A DNA stretch of 64,000 bases from DATEKX01 sp963726785 (GTDB lineage Bacteria > Acidobacteriota > Blastocatellia > UBA7656): the NCBI GenBank assembly GCA_963726785.1, contig CAVSDJ010000009.1, forward strand, positions 868,001-932,000. Reading direction: 5' to 3'. Both the position numbers and the translations under genes were made by a program. Below are positions 12,584-20,046 of the stretch, in pieces. The notes under the pieces were generated by a model that was not told the DNA's origin, did not search any database, and worked only from the letters and a program-made list of their open reading frames with translations. How positions within the stretch are numbered: position 1 is the first letter of the stretch; each line of letters starts with the position of its first letter.

Positions 12584-13126
12584 ATGGCAGACTCAACGGT
12601 TTCAAAAGAGCAACGCTCGCGCATGGTGACTGGAATGTTTAGAGATCGAGATAGCGCGGAACAAGCCTACCGGTCAATCACAGATCGCGGTTATAGCAAA
12701 GACGATGTCAACTTGCTGATGTCGGAGGACACGCGCAAGAAACATTTCTCATCTGACGAGAGTGCAGAAACAGAACTGGGCAACAAAGCCCTTGAAGGCG
12801 CAGGCGCTGGTTCAGCGATTGGCGGAACTATTGGCGCGATTTTGGCGCTGGTTGCGGCGGCTGGCACGCTTGCCATACCCGGACTCAACATAGTTGCGGC
12901 GGGGCCGATTGTTGCCGCTCTTACCGGAGCAGGCGCAGGCGGGTTGGCTGGCGGACTTATCGGTGCGCTGGTCGGATGGGGCATTCCCGAAGAGCGCGCC
13001 AAAGCTTACGAGTCAGGCATAAAGGAAGGCGGCATTGTGATGGGAGTCAATCCACGAACTGATGAAGATGCCGACTACTTTGAGCAGGAATGGAAGAACA
13101 CGCGCGGCGAACAGATTTATCGTTAA
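12584..13126 (+). CDS. General-stress-protein (YflT/GSP17M)-like protein with glycine-zipper core
   Basis: 180-residue protein when started at the ATG at 12584, which follows an AGGAGAAAATAAT Shine-Dalgarno. The upstream start at 12551 lacks one. The N-terminal third (VTGMFRDRDSAEQAYRSITDRGYSKDDVNLLMSE) matches the GSP17M/YflT-type fold that pairs a flexible beta-alpha-beta unit with stress proteins. The middle is a long glycine/alanine-rich hydrophobic stretch (GAGAGSAIGGTIGAILALV and GAGAGGLAGGLIGALVGWGI) resembling glycine-zipper membrane segments. The C-terminus is an acidic hydrophilic tail. The biochemical function of these acidobacterial proteins is unknown; a stress role comes from the family name only. 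A clear terminator follows. Confidence 0.75.
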   Translation: MADSTVSKEQRSRMVTGMFRDRDSAEQAYRSITDRGYSKDDVNLLMSEDTRKKHFSSDESAETELGNKALEGAGAGSAIGGTIGAILALVAAAGTLAIPGLNIVAAGPIVAALTGAGAGGLAGGLIGALVGWGIPEERAKAYESGIKEGGIVMGVNPRTDEDADYFEQEWKNTRGEQIYR

Positions 13127-13144
13127 CCTGCGCTGGAAAGATTT

Positions 13145-13194
13145 AGAAGTACGGGAAGAGTTTGAACAATCAACCTTTCCGTACTTCTTTTTCT
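13145..13194 (+). terminator. Rho-independent terminator after the stress-protein gene
   Basis: AGAAGTACGG (13145-13154) pairs with CCGTACTTCT (13179-13188), followed by a T-rich run TTTTTCTT. It lies 19 bases past the stop codon. Confidence 0.75.
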
Positions 13195-13221
13195 TGCTCA
13201 AGACTAAAAGAGGAATAGCTG

Positions 13222-13386
13222 ATGAGAAATATTCTAAAGATCCTTATGCTGTTGTTTACCTTAACACTGTCCTCATGTGTTGGCGTCGGTTATTCCAGCG
13301 GTGGCGGTTGGTTCGTCTGGCCAGGAGGGCTAGGGCTTCTCATTGTTATTATCATAGTGATCTTGTTTTTAAGACGACGAAGGTGA
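13222..13386 (+). CDS. 54-residue lipoprotein with one membrane segment (DUF3309-like)
   Basis: The ATG at 13222 opens a 54-codon frame ending TGA at 13384-13386. It has a lipoprotein signal (MRNILKILMLLFTLTLSSC), a short Gly/Ser/Trp loop (YSSGGGWFVWPGG), a hydrophobic helix (LGLLIVIIIVILFL) and a terminal RRRR. The GGGW...GGLGLLIVIIIV pattern recalls the small DUF3309 proteins, which are about 50 residues, but here preceded by a lipobox. It sits downstream of a terminator and so likely has its own promoter. The function is unknown. Conserved tract order and a complete frame support it as a real gene. Confidence 0.55.
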   Translation: MRNILKILMLLFTLTLSSCVGVGYSSGGGWFVWPGGLGLLIVIIIVILFLRRRR

Positions 13387-13572
13387 TTATCCTGCGAACA
13401 AAGCTTAGAAACCTGAAGTACATTCCTCGGTTGCTGCCCTTTAAAGTTTCTTTACCTCATGATTAAGCAGCGCGAAATCCTCTTTGACCTTCTCGCCTAA
13501 ATCTTCTCGATTGAGAAGCCCGATCTGTTCATCTGTGCAAGTCGGTTTTTTTCTTTAGTCTATCAACGATGT

Positions 13573-16232
13573 TCACTCGTAGCGCAACGCCACCATCGGA
13601 TCAATCTTTGTGGCCCGCCGCGCTGGCATATAACAGGCTAATAGCGCGACCGCCGCCAACAGCAACACCGACGCGGCGAAAGTCGGCGGGTCTATCGGCT
13701 TCACACCAAACAACAGACTCTCTAGAAATCGCGTCAGCCACAGCGCGCCACCAACACCCAGCGCGATACCCACCACAGCCAGACGCATTCCATTTTTAAG
13801 CACCAGCCCAAGAACATCACGCGGCCTCGCTCCAAGCGCGGTACGAATGCCAAACTCCTGGACGCGGCTATTGACATTCAACGACATCACACCGTAAATG
13901 CCTGCCGCCGCCAACAGCACTGCAAGCGCCGCAAAGCCGATAAGCAAGCGGTTGGTCAACTGCTCGTTCTGGAGCGTACTGGCCATCGCCTGCTTCATCG
14001 TCTGAACCGAGTAGACGGGAAGGTCTCGGTCGAGTTGCTGGATCTCGCTGCGAATGACCGAAGCAGCCGCGGCTGGATCACCAGCGGTGCGGCTTACGAG
14101 GTAAAACCGGCCCAACGGCCATTGCCCGGACGACAGGTAAACGTGCGGCTTCGGCGAGTCGCCGGGAGCGTCGTCCCTGATTTCACCCACCAGGCCGATG
14201 ACTGTCATCCAGTCGTCCGACCACGAGTATCGGATTCGCTTTCCCACAGGGTCGTCGTTCGGCCAGTATCGCTGCGCTAACATCTGATCAACAAGCGCTA
14301 CGAGTGGCGACCCCTGACTATCAGTCTGGTTAACATCGCGCCCGCGCAGCAGCGTGATTCCCATTGTCTCGAAGTAACCTGGGGTCACGACACGGATCGA
14401 AAACACAGGCGCAACATCGCCAAGTCCCGGCTCTGCCCCTCAACGATAATCCCATCCGCGTTGTCGTCACCGGTCATCGGCAGACCATCTACGGTCGCTG
14501 CTCTAACGATGCCGGGCAAACTGCTTACCCGCTCGACCAGACTTTGATTGAACTGAAGGAAGCGTTCGTCGGAGTCGTATTTTTTTTCAGGCAGCGATAC
14601 GGTCATCGCCAGCACATTATCTGGTCGAAAGCCCGTGTCCGTCGTTATAAGGTTCTGAAAACTCCTTAGCAGCAAACCGACGCCCACCAGCAACAGAAGC
14701 GATAGCGCAAATTGCGATGACACCAGAATGCCATTCATCCGACGATGTGCAGCCTTAGTGCTTCCCCGCGCGCCTTCCCTCAGCCCTGCTTCTAACCCGA
14801 GAGCATATGCCTGCCTTGCCGGCGCGAGGCCACACAACAGGCCGGTTACCACGATGACGATCAATGAGAACACCATCACCGTCGTATCTACGCTTACCTC
14901 TGCAAGCCTTGGTATTCCTTCGATACCCAGACGCACTATGAGCCGCACGCCCCACCATGCCAGCATCGCTCCACACACGCCGCCGATCATCGCCAACATC
15001 AGACTTTCCGTTAGCAACTGCCGAACGATGCGTCGAGGAGTAGCTCCGAGCGCCATTCGAACTGCGATCTCGCGAGTGCGCATGGCTCCCTTCGCGAGCA
15101 GGAGGTTTGCGACGTTGGCGCAACCGATCAACAACAGAAGCCCAGACGCGCACAGTAATATCGTGAGAGGGTTCTCGGATCCACTGGTAATCACTTGCTT
15201 CAGAGGAGTGACCATCGTCTTCAGGTCTGCGCCTGGCGGCGGCGCGCTATCCGACGCGATAAATCCCGGGTTTTGATTGGCGTAATTCCAAAGAATAGCG
15301 GTCGTTTCAGCTTCTGCTTCGGCAGGCGAGACTCCGGGTTTCAGCCTGCCTATTCCCCGCAAGAAAAACCCAAACTGCCTCTGCGGGTTTAGAGCCACCG
15401 GCGTCCACAACGTGATCGCAGGCCATCGTTCGGGAAACTCAAAGCCCTCGGGCATGACGCCGATGATTTCGGTCGCAACATCATTCAATAGCAGCGTTGT
15501 TCCAATAACCTCAGTATCACCTGCGAAACGACGCTGCCAGAAACTGTAGCTCAGAACACAAACGGCGTTCTTGCCCGGAGTCTCTTCCTCGCGGCGAAAC
15601 GCTCGGCCTAGAAGCGGCTCCACCTCGAATACTTCGAAGAAGTCAGCCGTGACCCTTGCCAGTTGAATGCGCTCCGGCTCTCCGACGCCGGTCAGATTCG
15701 CGCCGCCGCTTATTGATATGGCCGCAAGCGTTTCAAACGATTGACTCTGCTCGCGGTAGGTGGCGAAATTCATTTGCGACATGTTCCACGGGCTCAGTCC
15801 CTTCTGACTGTAGGATTGCATGAATCTCACCAGGCGGTCAGGCTCAGGGTAAGGCAGAGGGCGTAGCAATATCCCGCTTACAACACTGAAGATTGCCGTG
15901 TTCGCGCCGATGCAAAGCGCGAGAGTGATTAGCGCGACCGCCGTAAAGCCCCGGTTCTTTTGCAGCAAGCGAGCGCCGTAGCGAATGTCTTGTATTAATG
16001 TTTCCACAATCGGTAGTCCTCTCTGATCTCGATAAGCTTCCTTGGTTTGCATGACGCCGCCGAAGCTTCGCTTAGCCGCGCGGCGCGCTTCTTCAACTGT
16101 CATTCCTCGTCGAAGGTTTTCCTCGACGAGCATATCGAGGTGCGCGCGCAACTCTTCGTCAAGGTCGCGGTCGAGACGGTTCTTCCGGAACAATCCTCGA
16201 ACGCGCGAAGCGAATTCTCGAAGTCTGCTCAT
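13573..16232 (-). CDS. ADOP-type MacB-like ABC permease, frameshifted
   Basis: When joined, this encodes a permease of about 880 residues of the acidobacterial ADOP type. I place the start at the ATG at 16232 (MSRLREFASRVRGLFRKNRL), preceded by AGGAGAG, rather than upstream at 16307. The N-terminal prefix domain (DEELRAHLDMLVEENLRRGM) is followed by a FtsX/MacB duplicate architecture: membrane helix, periplasmic core, three helices (ALGATPRRIVRQLLTES), then a second copy (ALGARPRDVLGLVLKNG). Translation breaks at about 14430, where one base restores EGQSR into LGDVAPVFSIRVVTPGYF. No ATPase gene adjoins, as is usual for ADOP genes. A PadR gene lies immediately upstream. Confidence 0.8.
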
Positions 16233-16251
16233 TTGAACTCTCCTGGTATAT

Positions 16252-16322
16252 CCGACAAACCGAAGTTTGCCGACCGTTACGAATTGCAGCCATTGCGAAA
16301 CCGACAAACTTCGGTTTATCGG
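16252..16322. repeat. Pair of REP-like palindromes in inverted orientation
   Basis: A unit reading CCGACAAACCGAAGTTTGCC begins at 16252, and a near-exact reverse complement lies at 16301-16322. Each unit is itself a hairpin (AAACCGAAGTTT core). They sit between the PadR gene and its ADOP partner and resemble a bacterial interspersed mosaic element. Read-through mRNA would fold strongly here. Confidence 0.6.
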
Positions 16323-16334
16323 ACTGCATCCGTT

Positions 16335-16670
16335 CTATGAGCTGCGAAGCATTCTCGCGATAACCGCTGAAATCCGCTTCCAGTCTTCGGTCTCGGCTTC
16401 GAGCTGTTTCCGTCCCGCTCTGGTGAGCGAGTAATACTTTGCCCGCCGATTGTTTTCTGACACGCCCCACTCAGCCTTGATCCAGTCTCTTTGCTGCAAG
16501 CGCAACAGCGCAGGATAGATCGTCCCCTGATTCAATTCCAGCACGCCGTCGCTGACTTGCTCAATCCGCCTTGCGATGCCATACCCGTGCAACGGCCCAA
16601 GCCCGTCGAGCGTCTTGAGCACCATCAAGTCGAGTGTGCCTTGCAAAATGTCTGACCTTGTATCTTTCAC
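16335..16670 (-). CDS. PadR-family transcriptional regulator
   Basis: Winged-helix regulator of about 111 residues using the GTG at 16670 (VKDTRSDILQGTLDLMVL). The longer frame starting at 16739 runs through repeats that look like operators, so I prefer the shorter form. Signature segments are LQGTLDLMVLKTLDGLGPLHGYGIARRIEQ, containing the HGYG-type motif, then LNQGTIYPALLRLQQRDWI (recognition helix and start of the wing) and SENNRRAKYYSLTRAGRKQL. PadR proteins repress by binding palindromes near their own promoters. It is co-oriented with the ADOP permease and is therefore its likely regulator. Confidence 0.85.
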   Translation of the reverse strand: MKDTRSDILQGTLDLMVLKTLDGLGPLHGYGIARRIEQVSDGVLELNQGTIYPALLRLQQRDWIKAEWGVSENNRRAKYYSLTRAGRKQLEAETEDWKRISAVIARMLRSS

Positions 16671-16685
16671 GAGCCGTTTCCTACT

Positions 16686-16736
16686 CCTGTGGATTTTCAA
16701 CAGGAGTGTATAACTCTTCCTGTGGATTGTCAACAG
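16686..16736. promoter_or_regulatory. Two candidate PadR operators, CCTGT-N9-ACAG
   Basis: Two imperfect palindromes, CCTGTGGATTTTCAACAGG at 16686-16704 and CCTGTGGATTGTCAACAG at 16719-16736, lie just upstream of the PadR GTG. Their centres are about 33 bp apart, near three helical turns. This spacing suits two regulator dimers on one face of the DNA, and suggests autoregulation. Confidence 0.5.
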
Positions 16737-16932
16737 CAAGATCGAATATCCGTCTTCCTGCCTGAAGTCGAAAAGTTCTTTGAGCGTATCGAGATAGATA
16801 GTTATGGTTGCAGCAAACCCTTGTGATATGGCCGCCTCGATGAGGCAGTTGTTATATAAGCTCTCTCCCCTTGACAGTCTACCCGAGCTGATCTAGTATG
16901 GGTCGGTATTCTACTGGAAGAGGCGGAAATGA

Positions 16933-17292
16933 ATGAAGAAAAAAAATGAAGAGGCAAAGATCGATCTCTTGCAAGGCACACTCGACATGCTCATCTTACG
17001 GACTTTGCTCTTTGGTCCGAGGCATGGACACAACATTGCTCGATCTATTGAGCAGACCTCTGGGGACGTGTTGAAAGTAGATCATGGCTCTTTGTACCCC
17101 GCGCTGCAGCGCCTGGAGCGGCGCGGCTGGGTTACTGGCGATTGGGGAACATCGGAGAATAACCGCCGGGCCAGGTATTACCATTTGACACCAGTCGGTC
17201 GCAAGCATCTAACCGCCGAGACTGGCAAATGGCAACGTTTGACCGATGCAATCTCGCGGATTCTACAACCAGGTAATGAAGAAGGTTCTTAA
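16933..17292 (+). CDS. PadR-family transcriptional regulator
   Basis: 119-residue PadR protein. Conserved parts are IDLLQGTLDMLILRTLLFGPRHGH, SGDVLKVDHGSLYPALQRLERRGW and SENNRRARYYHLTPVGRKHL, i.e. the winged helix and start of the C-terminal dimerisation helix. It starts at ATG 16933 and its TAA overlaps the downstream permease ATG by one base (TAATG), so the two are translationally coupled. It is divergent from and paralogous to the PadR gene at 16335-16670. The ~260-base region between them probably carries both promoters. Expected role: repressor of the permease gene, released by an unknown ligand. Confidence 0.88.
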   Translation: MKKKNEEAKIDLLQGTLDMLILRTLLFGPRHGHNIARSIEQTSGDVLKVDHGSLYPALQRLERRGWVTGDWGTSENNRRARYYHLTPVGRKHLTAETGKWQRLTDAISRILQPGNEEGS

Positions 17293-19940
17293 TGAGATGG
17301 TGGTATGAGCTGAAATATCTCATCCGCAAACTTGACCGCAATCGCGCGGAGCAAGAACTGGAAGATGAGATTCGCATCCATTTAGATATGGAAGCGCAAG
17401 ATCTGCAAGAAACTGGCATCTCTCCCGCAGCGGCGAGTATTGCAGCGCGCCGGACATTTGGAAGTGTTACCATTACCAAGGAGGACTGTCGCACCATGTG
17501 GGGATTCAGATCGATAGAGACTTTGTGGCAAGACCTACAGTATGGCTCGCGGATGCTGATTAAGCATCCCACCTTCACTATTGTTGCTACGCTCACCCTG
17601 GCGTTGGGCATCGGCGCTAGCACGGCGATCTTCAGTGTGGTGAATCCTATTCTGTTTGAGCCATTGCCTTATCCACAGCCCGGCCAGATCATGATGATCT
17701 CGGACCACAGCTCTGAGGGCTCGCGCATCGCCGTAACGTTCGGCACCTATCGTGAGCTAGTGGAGCGGTGTCGTTCCTTCGACGCGCTCGCCGTGATGAG
17801 GCCATGGCAGCCGACCATGACCGGACCAGCCGAGCCCGAGCGACTCGAAGGGCAGCGCGTGAGTGCGAGCTACTTCCATATATTGGGCGTTCCACCAACG
17901 CTTGGACGGGACTTCGATTCATCCGACGATCGGTTCAAGGGCCCCAAGGTGGTAATCCTCAGCGATAGGCTGTGGCAGCGGCGCTTCGGCGGTGATCACG
18001 CGATTATCGGGCACCAGATCACGCTCAACGACGATAGCTATACCGTCATCGGCGTGATGCCGCGCACATTCGAGAATATCCTGGCTCCCTCGGCGGAACT
18101 CTGGTCGCCCTTGCAATATGACGCCTCACTACCCTCGCTCCAGGGCAGGGAGTGGGGGCATCACCTGCAGATGGCAGGAAGATTGCAGTCAGGTATCGGA
18201 ACAGATCAAGCCAGACGGGAACTCGACGGAATAGCCCACGCCCCTGTGCCGGAGTTTTCCCGGCCACCCTGGGCGGCGCTTGAGCAGGGATTAATCGTAA
18301 ACACGCTGCAGGACGATGTCACGGAAGACATCAAACCTGCGCTGCTCGCGGTCCTCGGCGCGGTGACCCTGGTGCTCCTGATCGTGTGTGTCAACGTGAT
18401 GAATCTACTGCTCGCTCGCAGCGCACAACGGCGCGGCGAATTCGCTGTGCGCGTCGCGCTTGGTGCCGCGCGAAGACGACTGATCCAGCAACTGCTAACG
18501 GAGAGTCTGCTGCTCGCCATTATCGGTGGCGCTTTCGGGATGGTCGTGGCGAAAATCGGTGTAGGCGCGTTGGTGGCGCTCAGTCCGCCCGGGCTGCCGC
18601 GGGCGGGCGCGATTGGTGTGGATGGCACCGTTTTCGCCTTCGCACTCGGCATCACCACGGTGATTGGGCTGGTGGTCGGGCTGATTCTGGCACTACAGGC
18701 GTCCCGCAGCGACCCGCACATTGGACTACAGCAAGGCTCGCGGCGTACCGCTGGTAGTCACCAATTGACGCGCCGTACTCTCGTTGTTGCGGAGGTCGCG
18801 CTTGCCCTCGTGCTGCTGGTGAGCGCGGGATTGCTGTTGCGCAGCCTGCAGAGTCTGTTCGCCGTCGCCCCGGGGTTCGATGCTTCCAACCTGCTCACGA
18901 TGCAGGTGCAGGCGTCCGGCCATCGCTTCGACGACAGCACCACGCATCGATTCTTCGCGCAGGCCCTGGAATCGGTACGCCAGGTTCCCGGCGTCACGGC
19001 GGCGGCGTTAACCAGCCAATTGCCTCTGAGTGGCGATCAGGACGTGTATGGTGTGTACTTTGAATCGAGTCCGAGTGACGACATCGAGAAGGATGACGCG
19101 GCGCTTCGATATGCGGTGAGCCCTGGCTATTTCGAAACGATGGGTATCCCGCTCCTTCGCGGTCGCCTGCTCGACGAGCACGACCTGGCTGGCGCGCCGG
19201 TGCCAGTCGTGATCAGCGAATCGTTCGCGAAGCGCCAGTTCCCCGGTCAAGACCCTATTGGCCAGCGCCTTCACTTCGGCCCACAAGACCGAACGTGGGA
19301 CATCGTTGTCGGCGTAGTGGGCGACGTGAAGCAGACGTCTTTGGCGTTGAGCCAAACGGATGCGGTTTACATCGCGACGACCCAATGGCCCTGGGCGGAC
19401 AAGGCGCTGTCGCTTGTGATTCGCGCAGACGGTGACGCGGCGGCACTCGCCCCGGCCATCAGAAAAGCGATCTGGTCAGTGGACAAGGATCAACCTATTA
19501 TACGGGTCGCCACAATGGACGGCCTGCTCGCAGTGTCAACGGCTGAGCGCCGCTTTGCGCTGATCTTATTCGAGGCGTTTGGCATCGTGGCGCTGATACT
19601 CGCAGCCACCGGCATCTATGGTTTACTCTCCGGCAGCGTTACCGAACGCACGCGCGAGATCGGGGTGCGGTTAGCGTTGGGCGCGTCACGCGGTAACATC
19701 CTCGCGCTAGTGGTTCGCCAGGGGATGACGCTCACAGGGCTTGGTGTCGTGATCGGGCTGACCGGAGCAGTTACCGCAACCCAAGCCATCGTTACATTGC
19801 TGTTTGGCATTTCACGGCTCGACCCGATAACCTATCTCGGCGTGATTGCGCTGCTGGGCAGCGTGTCTGTGATCGCTTGCTGGGTACCCGCGTGGCGTGC
19901 GGCACGAGTGGATCCCTCGATCACGTTGAGGGCGGAATAG
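17292..19940 (+). CDS. ADOP-type MacB-like ABC permease
   Basis: 882-residue intact permease. It has the prefix domain (AEQELEDEIRIHLDMEAQDL), a first FtsX-like unit (PTFTIVATLTLALGIGASTAIFSVV, then a periplasmic MacB core, then FAVRVALGAARRRLIQQLLTESLLLA), and a second unit ending GVRLALGASRGNILALVVRQG and a final helix with WVPAWRAARVDPSITLR. Members of the MacB family couple a separate ATPase to periplasmic conformational changes for export of peptides, lipids or drugs. ADOP members usually lack a linked ATPase, as here, so the mechanism is uncertain. It is translationally coupled to a PadR regulator. Confidence 0.88.
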   Translation: MRWWYELKYLIRKLDRNRAEQELEDEIRIHLDMEAQDLQETGISPAAASIAARRTFGSVTITKEDCRTMWGFRSIETLWQDLQYGSRMLIKHPTFTIVATLTLALGIGASTAIFSVVNPILFEPLPYPQPGQIMMISDHSSEGSRIAVTFGTYRELVERCRSFDALAVMRPWQPTMTGPAEPERLEGQRVSASYFHILGVPPTLGRDFDSSDDRFKGPKVVILSDRLWQRRFGGDHAIIGHQITLNDDSYTVIGVMPRTFENILAPSAELWSPLQYDASLPSLQGREWGHHLQMAGRLQSGIGTDQARRELDGIAHAPVPEFSRPPWAALEQGLIVNTLQDDVTEDIKPALLAVLGAVTLVLLIVCVNVMNLLLARSAQRRGEFAVRVALGAARRRLIQQLLTESLLLAIIGGAFGMVVAKIGVGALVALSPPGLPRAGAIGVDGTVFAFALGITTVIGLVVGLILALQASRSDPHIGLQQGSRRTAGSHQLTRRTLVVAEVALALVLLVSAGLLLRSLQSLFAVAPGFDASNLLTMQVQASGHRFDDSTTHRFFAQALESVRQVPGVTAAALTSQLPLSGDQDVYGVYFESSPSDDIEKDDAALRYAVSPGYFETMGIPLLRGRLLDEHDLAGAPVPVVISESFAKRQFPGQDPIGQRLHFGPQDRTWDIVVGVVGDVKQTSLALSQTDAVYIATTQWPWADKALSLVIRADGDAAALAPAIRKAIWSVDKDQPIIRVATMDGLLAVSTAERRFALILFEAFGIVALILAATGIYGLLSGSVTERTREIGVRLALGASRGNILALVVRQGMTLTGLGVVIGLTGAVTATQAIVTLLFGISRLDPITYLGVIALLGSVSVIACWVPAWRAARVDPSITLRAE

Positions 19941-20002
19941 CCGTATCTCTCTTTAGATTACTCGGACTGATTTCCTCTGAGTGCGTGGGATTTGTATTAC
20001 AA

Positions 20003-20038
20003 AGCAGGGAGATGGTGCAATTGCGCCATCTCCCTGCT
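20003..20038. terminator. Strong hairpin between convergent permease genes
   Basis: GCAGGGAGATGG is followed by a 10-base loop and CCATCTCCCTGC, a perfect 12-bp stem at 20004-20037. It sits between two converging genes (stops at 19940 and 20047) and would serve as a bidirectional terminator, although no long T tract follows. Confidence 0.65.
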
Positions 20039-20046
20039 GATGGCGG

